A stretch of 64,000 nucleotides of DNA from Otis tarda (GCA_026413225.1 CM048560.1:11116001-11180000), one strand, 5' to 3'. Shown: positions 13,001-26,679, numbered from the stretch's first letter. Translations and numbers: made by a program. Notes: generated by a model from the sequence alone, not told the origin.

Positions 13001-16000
13001 ATATCAAGGTAGGACTGAACTGTGCATCTTTTGGTTCTATAAAGGCAGCATGAATCAATTTGCTGCTGTGAAAAGGTTTTTTTTTGTTTGACTGCCTTGT
13101 CACACCAGAGGCAAATCCTCCATGCACAGGGGCAACATATAAAATAACTCAGTAAGGAGAAGAATCTACTTGGATATTTATACACATTTTACAGTTTGGT
13201 TTTTTTTTCCCCTAATTGACAGTCCTTTTCTGCTCAGAAAGAGCAGCAATTCCTGTCCAAAGACTGTACATTCAGAGGAAGTATGTAGGAATGTCCTGTC
13301 ACTCCAAGAATGAAGCTTCTCTCATTTGGCATGCTTTAAATAAAAACTTTCAAAATAACTTTACAAGTTAGCCTGAATAATTGCAAGGAGTAGAGGAACT
13401 GTTGCCTGCTGTACTTTAGGTCTGAGATCAGCCCCACTCACCACCTCTAGGGTGAAGTTCAGAAACCCAGACACCCACAACAATTTCCTCTGGTCCAGGA
13501 CTGATGAGCAATTTTTAATTCAGAAATAATGATTATTATGATCACTGCTTATTATAGTCAATTGTGAATAATGCTACTTATCATAACAACCCAGCCCCAA
13601 ACTATTTTTGCTATTATGTGTGTGGAAATTGTTGCAGACCTATGTTGTAATAGTTTTTGACACTAGGAAATTTTGGCATGTCATCTTCAACATATGTTGT
13701 ATTCTAAATACAAAACCAAACATACTGTAATGGCTTTCTTATGATAAGGGTACAGGGGTGAGGAAATTTTAAAAAAGCATAGATGGATTAAATACTTTGG
13801 ATTAATTAAGAAACATTACTATGGAACCGAGCCTTTTTCTACATCTGAAAAAGTTTTAATTTTTGGATTTGTGTTAGTCTTTGGTCAGGAAACAAACAGC
13901 CATTCTTTATTCCTTTCTGGCCTGCCTATCAAAAACTTTGAAAATAGTTGAGAATGAGCTAGCCCTGTCACATGTTAGGTTGGGAAGCGTCATGCCTGCT
14001 TTATGGATGTGGCCTAAATATGGCCTTTTATGGATATTGCCTTTAACCATTTTTCATCTTGTAGCTCTTTGCTAGAAAGTGCAGTATTCTGATACTTTAA
14101 AAATATTTCTTTTGTATTCTAGTAAACTTTCTTTTAATCATCTGCTTTTGATGTAATGACTTCTGTGATTCATTAGTGGAAATTTGTTTCTCTCATATTT
14201 ATTTGGGGCACTGACTCTCATCACATACTTGGAGTACTGGCTCTAAGGAGGAGAATTCATTCTGTCATGAGCTCAGTAAGCCTCCAAATTCACCCTGATG
14301 GAGGGAAAGGCAGAAGAGAAGTGCTAATGTGCAACAAATATTGGAAAGCCCTAGGTATTGCTCTCCTTTATGGCTTGACACTATTTGACGCTTGATTGGG
14401 ACAGAGAATTACAGCAGGTGGGAAAAAATATTGAAATATTCAGAATGCGTTTCTTAAGCCAAACTCCAACTAATGTGATCTTAGTGGGATAAGCTTTCTG
14501 TAATTCTTCCAGGCTTTCCTAAATGCAGATTTTCATAATTATAATTCTTTCAAAAAAGAACTTAGTAGCTTAAAGATAAAAAGATACAACAGAAAGATAT
14601 TTTGTTTGATGAAGAAATTAGACAAGTTTTGTCTGGGATTAAGAGATATTATCAGAGAGCAGCTAGTAATTGAGGCAAATAACATAGAAATGAGCTGACT
14701 TTGTTGTCATTTTATGACTTTAAACTACAGCATATCATTTTCTAGAGGAAAAGTTTTGATTGAATCATAAAACTAGAGCTTAATGAAGGAATTAGCTGTG
14801 GTTATATAACGTAAATTGAGATAATGTAATTTAAGGTCTTTGAATTCAGTCATCTGATCATAAATTTTTAAAAATTCCTCTAACAACAGATTTATGCAAC
14901 CATATTTCCCAGCCTTAACGGTTTGGTAGCATAATCTACAATAATCTGTGAATTCCCAGTGACGGACTGTGTTTTGACCCCTTGTCCTTTTGTGTACATT
15001 TTAGATGCTACTCATTTAGCCTGGTATCAGAGCAAGGGCCATGCTGGCAGGCGATGTTGTGACCACCATCTACAGTCATTCCGAAAATCATATACTTTCT
15101 CCTCTCTCAAGCAAGAAGTCAATTCTTCGTGTTCTCATTTGAAGCTCAGTGTGGAGTAACTCTTCTGTCGTTTGCCATATATATTGGGCCGTACTTTCTC
15201 ATGTGTTTTGGTGAACTGATTTGTGGGTGACTTTAAGATTAAGCGACAGAAAGCAGGACACTCAGAAAACTGGTAGGCTTCCTTCTAATTTAGTGGTTGG
15301 TGTTTAGGAGAGAGGACAATTGTAGCAATTTGAAGTCTAAGCAGGTTTTTCACAGATTGCGTACTATGGCGTGGGGCTAGCCTGCCAAACCCAACGTGAA
15401 CAGATACATCTGGTGAGGGAGACTGATCTGACTGAGTGCTCAATGGTTGCATTTCAGAATTCCCTGCCTTTGCCACAATATTTGTTGTTTCTTGCATCAG
15501 CATCGGGATTTCCCAGGAAATACTACCAAACCTGACGAAACATTAACAGAACTACTAATAGCAGTAGTTCTACATTTTTCATTAGTGGCCACAGCACTTG
15601 TCTTTAATGTGGCCATAGGAAAGAGACAATTTTAGAGTTTTATGTATATTATAGCACTCCATCAGGCACTTCCCTCTTCTCCGTGGTCAGTTTTTATCTT
15701 TGTCCTTCTGTTAGGTTATTAGCTTAGTGGGGAATTGCACGCATAGTCAAGAGCGAACACGTGTAGTAAATTGTAAGAGATAATGGTTGTGGCTGAGCTG
15801 GCCAGCAGATACATAGCAGCTAGAAATGGCAGGGAGTCTCTGTTGCCCTATGCCACTAGGCTAACTTGGTTGCTTTGGTCCTGACATCGATCTGAGCAAG
15901 GGGAGAGCTGCTTCTCGTGTCCAAATTGGCCAATCCTAATGCGTTGAAACAGATGTAGTTAGAGATTTTTTTCTGGATTTTTTTTTTGTTTTGTTCAAGC

Positions 16001-17847
16001 TGCAAGCTCCTCAACTTGAACCACCACCTCCTTTTATTTTTTGCATATTACTTTAATATCCCACCCACACTGATGTGCACCCCTACTTAGACCTTGGACT
16101 TGTACTCCTTTCAGTTTTAGCAGTTGCAAACTTGATGCAGAATCTGTTGCTGCTGTCTGCTAATGCAGATGGCAACAATATGGCTTTTAATCTGCCTGTT
16201 ACGTAGACTTGGTGTGTTAGCTGGGCTGCTACATGGAGGAGGAGAGGAAGGAAGTGGGGAGAGAGGAGATGGGACGGGGGAGTGGGGAAAAGTACGAGAA
16301 GTAGTAATGTTTGACCTTTGTCATGGTAATTTTCCTTTAATTGAATAGTAAATTGAATTTACCGAACTTCCTTTCTTCTTTGTGGCTGCATAAAATCCCC
16401 CTTCTGTGTCCCCAGTGCTGACATTCACCCTTCAGCTGCATCTGTGATATCGAGAGCCACGTGTGCTGCTCCAACAGCAGGGATTCTTCCCACTGTGATG
16501 TGGGATGCAGTGATTCTGCAGGGAAATGAGTGCAGCTGCATTAACTCTGCAGTATGGCAAGTCTGGCAATATAAAGAATATTGTGGCTTTAGCAGCCTTT
16601 TTAGGGGAGCGGCATCACCTGGCAGTATCAGCACTGATGAAGCCAGCAATGGGATTTTTAAAGTGATGGAGTCAGGGAGATGCTTTACTTTTTTTTTTCC
16701 CCCCTTCAACCCTTGTTGTAGTATAAGGAGGTGTAAGGCTCACCATCACACACCCATTTATTTACAGGCAGGCATGCCCATACTACATGATGCACTGTGT
16801 GTGGCAGCCTCCTGTACCTGGTCGCTGAATGCCTGTCCACTCCATTTTGATACAAATAGTATCCAGTCCCCGAGGGAAGCATTTATATGTCTTTGGGAAT
16901 TGGGCTTTGCACCTTGTAGGGATTGAACGGTGTGTGTACAGTGCAGACGTCCAGTACCAGCCGGGGGAACGTTCCCACCTCTGACCCACAGAGACCTGCG
17001 TGGCCTGTGTGTTACAGGAGAGTATCAAGTCGAACCCACCAGCTGTGGATGAGGCTGCATGTGCTGCCTGTTGTTCTCATGATCTTAGGCTGCTTGACTT
17101 AAACCAAATGAAACTGTTTATTACTTATTTCCCTGTAGTTTTGCTAGTGTGTTTAGTCCAAGTAATTTTTTTCTCTTTCAATTTCTGATGTGCTAAAATA
17201 TGTTCATTCTACTGGATAGAGTTGTTGGGTGGTTGACTGGAAGATGCAAGGGCAATGGAAAAATATTTTGGCAATTCTGTCACTATGAGAGCAGAAGTGG
17301 CAGGTGAACAGGTTGTACGTGTATCCGAGTACATATGTCTCTGGACTGAATCAAGCACACCCTCCATCTACCCCAGGTCATCATCTGCATCATTGGCCAC
17401 CACGAATTGCCTAAGATAAAAGTGAAAGAAATCTCAGGGAAACTGCTGAGTTCTTCTGCTGGGAGACTGCTTTTTGGTGTTCTTAGCCTGAAGTTAATGT
17501 TTGTCTTGGAGAAGGAGGATCTAGATCTTCTGCAGAGTTTCAGTTTTAAATCCTTGATATAGCAACCTTGACATAGATTCTCATTCTGCAGTAAGTCTTG
17601 CATCATTCTTTTCACCCTGCCAAGACCTTGTCCTCTGTGACACTGGTGGCAGCGTGTCCATAGGGAACCTAGCAGTAGGTAGACAGGAGCTGTGGACTTA
17701 TGAGGCTTATTGTGGGATTTTGGCCTGCCTTGTAAATCTGTGTCTAAGTGCTGCTATTTAGCTAGAAATCTTCTTCCCTTGCAGAAGACACATTGTGCTT
17801 TTTTATAGGTGGTGTTCATGTGGTACCTGAATTTCTTAGACTACAGT

Positions 17848-17912
17848 TAATAAAACAAAAATAACCCCAAAACAAAAAAAAAACACCCACAAAACCCCAA
17901 ACAAACAAACCT
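17848..17912. repeat. A/C-rich low-complexity segment
   Basis: The stretch is almost entirely A and C (runs such as aaaacaaaaaaaaaacaccc and caaacaaacaaacc). It reads as simple low-complexity DNA, and I see no adjoining processed pseudogene or SINE body. Confidence 0.75.
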
Positions 17913-18473
17913 CCCAGAACTGAAAAACCCACCCCTGAGTATCTCAAATAAATCAGTGGTCAACATGAAGGACTCTGGGAAGCATAATGTTGTCTTTTGA
18001 AGGCTGTGGCTGCCTCACTGCTCCACAATGAGGACTTCGTTGAGCAGCTGCACAGCCTTTAAACAATCTAAGCGGAAATACATGAGCTGAAAGTTAAGCT
18101 CAAGTCTCAAAAGCAGAGGGCTTTTTGTCCTTACTAGACATTCAAGCTGAAATGACAGCTTCATTCTGTGTAATCTTGATTTTGTAAAGAGGTTGACATG
18201 AGATGAAAGGAACTTCAAGACCTAGTAAGGTTCAGCCCTGTGCTGAATTAACCACAGACATGCAGACCCTTTGCTGCCAGGCATATCTTGATTGCTTGGA
18301 CCTCCACGCCCATCCCTTTGTACAGCTCAAGACCCTGCTTCTCTCCTACCTCATGTCTGGTATTGCCACTCACATCCATGCAAAGTGGGTTGTTTTGGAC
18401 CTGTTGGGATGCTGTTCGTGTTAGGTCCCTGCAACAGGGCTCAGATCAGAATTATCTGGCTGCTTGGTGGCAA

Positions 18474-18890
18474 CACTCTCGTATGAGGACAGGCTGAGAG
18501 AATTAGGGCTGTTCAGCCTGGAGAAGAGGAGGCTCCGGGGAGACCTGATAGCGGTCTTCCAGTACCTCAAGGGGGCCTACAAGAAAGATGGGGAAAGGCT
18601 GTTTAGTAGAGCCTGTTGCAATAGGACAAGGGGTAATGGTTTTAAAATAGAGGGGGGAAGATTTAGATTGGAAATTAGGAAAAAATTTTTTACAATGTGA
18701 GTTATAGAACACTGGAACAGGTTGCCCAGAGAGGTGGTGGATGCCCCATCCCTGGAAGTGTTCAAGGCCAGGCTGGATGAGGCTCTGAGCAACCTGATCT
18801 AGTTGGGGATGTCCCTGCTCCTTGCAGGGGGGTTGGACTAGATGACCTTTGAAGGTCCCTTCCAACCCTAACCATTCTATGATTCTATGA
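18474..18890 (+). mobile_element. CR1 LINE, 5'-truncated copy (about 417 bp)
   Basis: It starts at the ORF2 segment encoding '[22 protein letters not shown]' and ends with ccattctatgattctatga, which is one and a half ATTCTATG tail units. The frame is open from 18464 to a TGA just after the 'KKFFTM' codons (about 18700). The usual ORF2 terminal stop TAG is intact at 18800-18802. The body shares the 'gaagtgttcaag' variant with the first unit of the tandem at 41.8 kb. It is dead because of truncation. Confidence 0.95.
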
Positions 18891-21800
18891 CTTTTGCTAT
18901 AGTTTTCTCATGGGTAAAAGTCAAAAACAGTTTTCAGCCCACCTTTCAGGGGGCTCTTTCCAGTTAGAATAGAATTTTCAGGAACATGGGAATCACTTAG
19001 AACTGCTATGAAGTCAGTGCAGGTCAAGGCCCTCCTCTCTGTTACCAGCTCTGCTGTGAGCTTCTCACTTTCCACTGTAGTCAGGCAGAAGAAACAACTT
19101 TGGATCAGGGAGCTGTTGTTTGACATCTTAAGGCAGGTTGAGAAGGGTGACCCGGGGAGTTGATGTCCGAAAAGGAGGATATATATAACATTTTGTGTTT
19201 GCAAGGTAACCTTGTAACTAACACGCTCAACAACTCACTGTAGGTTTCCTAGTGAAAAGGCCTGTGCAGTCACAGGGAACTTCCCTGGGACTTGCCACAC
19301 AGTCCGGTCTGCAGTGGATGCCCATCTCTGGTGTGTAATAAGAACCTTCTCCAGATTGCACTGATGATGCTGCAGCAGCTTTTAAGCAGTTCTCCTTCAA
19401 GCATCTCAGAGTGAGTAAGGAAAACACCCAAAAAGAAAGTGATAGCTGCTGCAACATTGACACTTGGGGAGAACCTTCTGTTGACATTTTTGCAAAGCAT
19501 GAATCAGGAAATTTGACCTTCCTCCTCTGCACTCATTTCTTATGGCATATACTTCTGGGTGATCTCTGCTTCCTGTGACCCAGATAGGACGTGGTACACT
19601 TATGTTGAACATTTATTGTGGTCATCTTGCCAGCTAGGCTTACTGTGAGCCAGGCTCCACTGGCACAGATGAAGAAAGCTTCACGCCATTTAGCAGTGTC
19701 TGTTTGATGTGAAGTAGCTGGGAATCTAGCCTGTCACTCCCATGTGTTTGGGTTGGTTTTGTCTGGAAGTGTTGCAGGTTATTCCTAATCTTGGTATGTA
19801 GCTTGGCATTTCCTAAACTGAGGAAGGCCAGTATTGCCTCGGAAGGAAGGTGGCAGGGTTGTATAGAGTCTACTAAGCAGAGAAAAAACACAGACACCCT
19901 GCTAAATGCTGGGACTAGAGTAGAGAGAGGCAGGAGTGACTTAGCTGGCATGTGATACAGAAGATTTTTTTCATTTGCCCTTTTAATTTTTTTTTTTTTT
20001 TGAGGGTGAGGGGAAGAAACAGGGAAGATGCTTACACCTTTGGGAGGCAGGAGATTAGGGTATGGGGGTTGATATGGGCCAGAGAGGGACTGTAGAGGTA
20101 GGTATGCCTGTTACTTGTGAGACAAGGAAGTAAGAAGGACCAACACTGCTGCAGAGGGGAAATCTGTTGCCTAAGATTGCTTTACTTCTTCAGGCTACAT
20201 GTCTGACCTCATTAAGGAAGCTCTCAAATCTGTACTGTCCGAATGTCAGAATTTAGCTATGGTTTGGAAAGAGAAGGAGCAGGAAAGGGGGTGGTAGTGA
20301 CTAGAAAGAAAAGGTAGTAGCAGAAAAGGCAGGGAGAGAGCAGTTCAATTCCACTGTGTTTCTAGAAAGCCAGTTTGGTCTCTGACCAAACATCTTTGTT
20401 ATGTTCTCCATTGCTGGTAACTATCAACAGGTAGCAAAGAGCCGGGAACGTGGGAACAGCCTAATAAGGTGAATATGAATGTTTTGCCATGCATAATCTT
20501 TAAAGTGCAGTCCCTGATGGCACTGTGCTCCTCTCCAGAAGCAGAGGAGTCTTTGGTGGTGATGAGCCTGAGGCAAGAGAAAGTTACTCTGGAGTTGCAT
20601 CAGAGGACCACAGTGGGGAACTGGTCCTGATATTTGCAAGTTTCCCTGGCAAACAGGTTACACTGCACCTTTGTTTTGGAAGGTGTAGCATCTTTCTCTT
20701 CAGAGGATGCTTGGAGTTCACTAAGGCCCAGGGCATGGGTGCAGATCTCTGAAAGAGGTGTAATGGTTATTTTTCTGGCTCTTCCATGACTGCCTGGCCA
20801 TGCAGGGGATGCTGAGCCATTCCTTTTCCTGCCATCTGGTTAGGAAAGGGGACAGCTCCAGCCCCAGTATGTTGAGAATGCTGCAGGTGTGTGTGATGTG
20901 CATGTGTCAAATCCATGAGCTGTGGAAAGGGAAGAACGTGTTTCTAGGTCCTTCCTGTGACATTGTACCTGCCTGATGTTCTGGTTACTGCCTTGATGCA
21001 GTCCTGCTGACTTTAGCATGCATGGCAAATCCTCACAGAAGTATTTTCATTGCTAGGTAACAGAATTTTGTTTCTCCTCTCCACTTTTTATCCTGCAGAA
21101 GGATGAAAAGAACATATGGATTTTCTCTTCTTAATGCTGATGTCATTGGGTTCATTAAAATTCAGATGGGATGAATCAGTAGCAAACAGGGGGAGGAATT
21201 CCTGTGGGGAAGGTGTAATGCAGGGAACACTTCCTAAAATTCTCTAGTTGTGTTAAGAATACAAGACCAAAACATTATAGTAATCATTTGGGAGCATATT
21301 CCTTATATTGTATTGGGCCATAGTGCACCAGTTCAGAAAAACAATGAAGTTTGTGCTTAACTGGAAATGTGCAAAAGTTCCCTTTGAATTTAGTGAGTGT
21401 TTAGGGCTGTTCTACTCACGGTTGTTTTTCCCTGAGTTTGTGCCATTACCTGATCTTCATGGCAGTGATAGAGGGAAGGGCTTTTTAGACATATCTGATG
21501 AAGGATGTCCAAGTGAGAACACTTGAAACAGAGCACGTTTTCAAACAGTGCTGAATGGTGGACTCTTATAAAATCAGCTTCACTGTGGTGTCTCCAGCAG
21601 AGACAAGTGGAATTAAAAATATTCCTATGCAGTAATGACTTTTGAAAATGCTGCTGAAAGCATTAGTAGTGGCCAAGGGTAATTCCAAGGGAAATCCCAG
21701 AAAAAATAAGTCCAGAGGGGTTGAGAGGCAGTGGTCCTTGCACCCTGTTAGATGGTTTATTTTGAAGGTGGATGTGTATCTGCTTCATCTTAAAGCTGTA

Positions 21801-22620
21801 TAGACTTTTGGCTGGTGCCATGTAAGCCAAATGGGTACGAACTGTTTTATACCAATCCCTTACCCCCTCCTCTGAATAACAACATTTGCTTTTATTTTAT
21901 GGCCTGCAGAGTGGCCATTGTTTTATCTCTGATGAACCCGACAGCTCTCATAGCCACATGACTCCAAAGCAGAATATTATTGTGGCTTCAGGTTTCAGGC
22001 AAGGATTAATGGTTACTGGTGCTACCAAGCTTTCCCATTTCGGGTGTTCTTGCTTTTGGTAGATGCCTGGGACGATGAGGGAGGAGATGGCTGTTTGGGT
22101 ATATGGCAGGAGCAGATAGGGATGCATCAGGTGATAAATGGCTGATTTTTCCTTTCTGTTCCTTGAAAGTGAGGGAATGCTTTGAACAGGTTACTTTACA
22201 GGGACAGCCCCATCTCTCTGCTGACGATCTATTAATTGCATGCTGTTACATGTGATTAGTAACGTTTAGGAGAGGGACTCCTCCCATCCTTGCCACAGCT
22301 CTTCCTCCTCATATGGATTCTCAGAAAGAAGAAGGGGGGGAAAAAAAAATCCCCCAACTTTGGAAACTCCCGTTACTGAACCTCTTTCCTCCGGCCCAGG
22401 ACCTGTGCCAATTCTGCGAACTAACAAAAATATCCACCTGAGAGTTGCACATCCCTTAGTCAGACTGCAATACTGCCTGAGGTTTGCAGAACTCCTCTAA
22501 ATGAGCACATACTTATTCTTGAAATCAACCTCAAGATCATGAAAAAAAACCCTCCATTTTGTTGCTCTGCCAGACTTCTTATAGAGGAGACACTCTCTTA
22601 ATGTGGAGAGCAAAGTGATA
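18891..22620. other. Unassigned non-coding DNA
   Basis: I recognise no gene or repeat family. A T15 run lies at 19987-20001, and purine-rich sequence at about 20020-20340. Open frames reach about 100 codons on the minus strand (19227-19532 and 19640-19951), with no motif. Confidence 0.55.
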
Positions 22621-23050
22621 TTATAGAACCGTAGAATAGCTAGGGACTGTTAAAGGCCATCCAGTCCAACCCCCCGCAAGAAGCAGGGACATCTTCCACC
22701 AGATCAGGTTGCTCAGAGCCCTGTCCAACCTGGCCTTGAATGTTTCCAGGGATGGGGCATCCACCACCTCTCTGGGCAACCCGGGCCAGTGTTCTACAAC
22801 CCTCAGTGCAAAAAAAAATTTCCTAATTTCTAATCTGAATCTGCCTCCCTCTATTTTAAAACCATTACCCCTTGACCTATCACAACAGGCCCTACTGAAG
22901 AGTTTCTCCCTGTCTTTTCTGTAGGCCCCCTTAAAGGTACTGGAAGGCCACTCTAAGGTCTCCCCGGAGCCTTCTCTTCTCCAGGTTGAACAGCCCCAGC
23001 TCTCTCAGCCTGTCCTCATAGGAGAGGTGCTCCAGCCTCCTGATCATCTT
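22621..23050 (-). mobile_element. CR1 LINE, 5'-truncated copy on the minus strand (about 430 bp)
   Basis: Read on the minus strand, it runs from the segment encoding '[20 protein letters not shown]' (near 23040-22975) to the 3' end at 22621. The 3' terminus is degraded: about a dozen bases of the usual 'ttggaagggacc' block are missing near 22650, and only one tail unit remains. The ORF2 end position carries TGG and not TAG (22699-22701 on the minus strand), as in the copies at 7.4 and 39.9 kb. An open frame on the plus strand over this copy is antisense noise. Confidence 0.93.
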
Positions 23051-25717
23051 GTCTCTTCCCTTCCCTTATTCCTGCAGTTTCAGAGTTTACATGCCCTCTT
23101 CGAAACCTCACTTTTGCTTGACACAAATTACTTCTGTGTAGCAATTCTGAGCTACGTGCTTACCTTGACTTCTATATTTTTTTTTTTTAACTCTGAATTA
23201 TTGCGTCCTCCTTATTGCTTGGTTCTACTTATTGCATCCTTCTACTCTTTGCTTGGTCAGTGTATGTTTGCTGTCATTTGTGTGGTAATGCCTTCAGGTC
23301 AAACACTGGTATCTTTGTTGCTTGCTGGTTTTGTGCTGATAACCTCGCTGTGTTTGACCTGCTGCTGTCTCTTCCTACTGATTGACGGTGACGTGGAATC
23401 AGTGACCAATCTGTGTCTTACTGCTGGTGGCAGGACTTCTTGCTGCTTCTGCCCTTTTGCTAAAAGGAAAGATGAAAGAGATGGCCTAATCTGTCACCTT
23501 TCTCTGCTATAGGGGCAGAGGAGGCAGAGAACCAGGGAGGGGAGCTCCTTGCTTTGGTGTAGATGTTCAAGGGTGGCAACAGGAAAAGCAGGTTGAAGCT
23601 CATCAGGTTCTAAATAAAAGTGGACTTATAACTACATTTTCATGTTGTTTAAAGTTCTCCTTTCTACCCAGCCACCACAGAGGGATTAAAATCCCAGAGA
23701 AGACAAAGGACTCTCCCTTTTAAAGTAAGCCTTTTCCTATCAATGTGTTTTCAGTACATGCTGTCCACCTCCTGGACCATGCGCCTGATGGGGCTTTCAG
23801 TCCCCTTGGCAAGCTCTCCTCCAGTCTTCCCTGCTCTCCTTTCAGGTACAGCTTCCAGAGAGATGTCAATGTTTGCTTTTGTGTATCTGAATCTCACTGT
23901 TACTGGCTGTTCCCCACACCCAATCTTCCCCATCATGGTATTTATGTTCTGCCACATATAGATATTGCAGGGAGAAAGCGAAGTGATCTAGGCAAGCTTG
24001 GCATGCAGTGGTGAGCCAGTAAACACTAATATATAAAGAATATAGTGCCTTGCTCAAATAGGGTAGACCAGGTTAGTCTGCCAGCCCTGAGGAGTTTCCC
24101 ACTGTGGTATAGGGCAGTTTCAAAATGACTTAGAGCTGAGCTGGCACTGGAGTTGAAATTAAGTCTGTATTTTCTATTTTCTTCTGGTCCACCACTCACT
24201 TGGTTACATCCCTGGGGTGTCTGTTTTGTTCTAGGTCCCTTGGCAAATGCTGCCTTTGGGGAAGGGGAAAAAACAGCCACTGCAGTTGGGCCCAGAACGG
24301 TTTTGGTGAATCCCCATGGGCACCTGGTGCTTGTTCTCCCCTCTGTCTCCTGTGCAGACCTACTGGAGGGGGACAGTGGGGCTGCTGGGGTGGATGGGAG
24401 CTCACTCTGGGTATCTGCTGAATGAAAAACTGCTGGTAACACCTCCTCTCTTCAAGTCAATGCAGTAAAAAGGTTTAGTCCAGTTTCTTTAGTAACTCAT
24501 TTCAGTTGAGATTGAATGCTTCTAGGTCATGGTTTGAGACAAACAGGTATCACCTTGGCAAAGCAAAGGCAAAAAGCTTTTGGATCTGAATTCCTGAATT
24601 GTCGTGTGTAGTTTGGCCAGATCAGGTTTTGAATTAACTTGGAGGCCAGTTCTAGGTTGCTTGCAAAGGGCTCTCACATCGTCAGGATCAAAAGAAACCA
24701 CAGAATGTGTGATATAGAATGACCTCATCTTGGAAAAGTAAACCTAACAGCCTAAAAATATGTGTTAAACCAATTCCACTTTGTAAATGTTTGTTAATAT
24801 GGTGTCTTAGTGAAGTGATTGAGCTGAAGGTCTGGAGTCAGACACTGAAAACTTGTCCAAGTCAGAGCATTAAGCATTTTTGCTTAATTAATGGTAACAG
24901 CCCATGTCCCACCATCTTCATGAATAAAGAACTACTGGCATAACCTGAAGATTTGTTTCTGAAAGTAAAAGAGAGCAAATATATATAAATTTGGGGGGAA
25001 AAAAACCTAACCAAACAAAAAAAAAAAAGCCTTGAATTAGCCTGCTGAGTACTGAATTCAACTGCAAGGTTCAGTCAGTATGAAACCAGTCTTTCTGTAG
25101 GCACTTCCATTCAGTGGCTCTTTTAGTTCAAGGTGGGAGCTCATATTTGCAAGCGTTTTAGCACAGTCTCATGTGCTCTTGGAGGAAATGAAGAACACTG
25201 TTCAGGATGACAGATCCACAGCTTGTTTATGGGAAAGAGTGGCTCTTTATGTACCTGGCATAATGCTGTGTGAACAAACCATGGGTAGGAGATGGTCCTG
25301 CTCAGGACTCAGATTCTGTCGGAAGGCCTATGAGTCTGTGAAGTGTCTTGACCTGAGCCCTCAGATCCTCTTGAGTAAAAATAATCGGAGTCTAAGCTGC
25401 GATAATTGTCCAGGAGTGAAGGACTGGCAAATACTGCCTGCCCTGGGCAGGGAGAGAGCTTCCTTGGGAGGATGCCTGAAGGACGAGGGACTATGGGGCC
25501 CTGGTGCTCTGAGCTCTGCTGCTCACTTTGCTTTGCAGGCAGATGGGACTGGAGGGATTGGTGTGGCATTGTTGTAGTGGTTGCATTTAAATGTGAGGTC
25601 AGAGTCTAATGACAGCAGGAACGTTACGGGGCTGCCTCATGTTGCCAAGAATACACTCTCATTTCTGCAGGCATTCCTGCACAAGGGGGGAGGAAATGAG
25701 GCTGTGTTATCCCAAGG
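23051..25717. other. Unassigned non-coding DNA
   Basis: I recognise no gene. The 161-codon plus-strand frame at 23027-23512 starts inside the antisense CR1 and owes its hydrophobic look to pyrimidine-rich DNA. A short A-rich run lies at about 25013-25029. The solo LTR target duplication begins at the right edge. Confidence 0.55.
25713..25717 (+). repeat. Target site duplication CAAGG (left)
   Basis: These five bases directly precede the LTR terminal TG and are repeated exactly at 26854-26858 after the LTR terminal CA. A 5-bp duplication is what ERVL-type retroviral integrases usually make. Confidence 0.85.
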
Positions 25718-25897
25718 TGTTGTAGTTCAGCCCCGATCGGGACCAGACTACACAGTCTCTCCCTCCCCCCACCCTTCAGGAGAATAGGGAGAGATAATAT
25801 AAGAAAAACGGCTCTACGTTTGAGATAAGGACAGGGAGAAAAATCCTTAAAGTTACCGTTATGGGCAAAACAGACTCAACTTGGGGAAAACTATTCA

Positions 25898-25903
25898 TTT
25901 ATT
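25898..25903 (-). promoter_or_regulatory. LTR poly(A) signal AATAAA
   Basis: The plus strand reads tttatt, so the LTR sense strand reads AATAAA. It sits about 180 bases before the LTR 3' end, a plausible place for the R/U5 boundary signal. Confidence 0.65.
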
Positions 25904-26671
25904 ACTAAAAACAGCAGGGTAGTGAAACAGAGAACAAGATAACCTCCCTCCACCCCTCCCTCTTCCCAGGCTTAACATTATCTCTACTACCTTCCCCTCG
26001 CAGGAGGCACAGAGGGGAAGAGGGAATGGTGGTTGCGGTCAGTTCATCACGTGTTGTTTTATGCTGCTGCTTCATGGTCGGGGGAAGAACTCCTCACATT
26101 CCTCCCCTGCTCCGTTGTGGGGTCCCACCCATAAGCCACAGTCCTTCATGAAACTGCTCCGGCGTGGGTCATCTCTTCCATGGAGTGCAGTCTCTCCAGA
26201 ACAGCTGCCCCAGTGGGCCCTCCACGGGCCACACCCTCCTTCAGGCATCCACCTCCCCAAGTGTGGGGTCCTTCATGGGCTGCAGGTGGATCTCTGCTCC
26301 TCCGTGGACCTCCATGGGCTGCAGGGGGACAACCTGTTCCACCGTGGTCTTCACCACAGGCTGCAGGAGAATCTTGGCCAGGAGCCGCATTACTCCTCCC
26401 CCTCCTTCACTGACCTTGGCGTCTGCAGCCGTTCCTCTCACCAGAAAAGATCTTCACAACAGGCTGGCAGACACCTCTCAGAATCTCTTCACATCACATC
26501 TCCTCTCCACTTCTTGCAGCCAGGCCGGGCCGAGTTGGGCCCAGTCGGCCACCTGGCGAGAGGCCAGAGGGTGAGGGCTGCAAGGCTCACGAGGCCTGCA
26601 CCTCCCCCTCTGTGCCTCTGCCCCCGCTCAGCTTCTTCACATCTTCTCTTTTTTTTCCCTGTTTTCCCCTT

Positions 26672-26679
26672 CTTAAATA
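26672..26679 (-). promoter_or_regulatory. LTR TATA-like box TATTTAAG
   Basis: On the LTR sense strand TATTTAAG is followed by a purine-rich stretch. The same motif is kept in the related LTR at 51633-51640, in an otherwise diverged context, which supports its role as the U3 core promoter. Confidence 0.6.

Larger units (their letters stand above)
8131..18473. other. Long AT-rich unassigned non-coding block
   Basis: About 10 kb with no gene and no repeat that I can name with confidence. Open frames are short and scattered over both strands (the longest is 156 codons from 9027, with no motif). Local features are a palindrome pair at 10041-10069, T-runs at about 10498-10506 and 13078-13085, a strongly AT-rich stretch at about 14490-14950 with many TAAT cores, and an A/C-rich low-complexity segment at about 17848-17912. 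Very old, unrecognisable repeats may be present. Confidence 0.55.

Noticed and set aside
16444-16926. 160-codon plus-strand frame
   Set aside because: No recognisable domain, overlapping minus-strand frame of 94 codons, no splice or promoter evidence.
22333-22355. G-run, A-run, C-run forming a small stem
   Set aside because: Homopolymer runs only; no conserved loop or partner and too short to interpret.
23027-23512. 161-codon hydrophobic frame that looks like a membrane protein
   Set aside because: Begins inside an antisense CR1; hydrophobicity follows from T-rich DNA; no family motif and no gene context.
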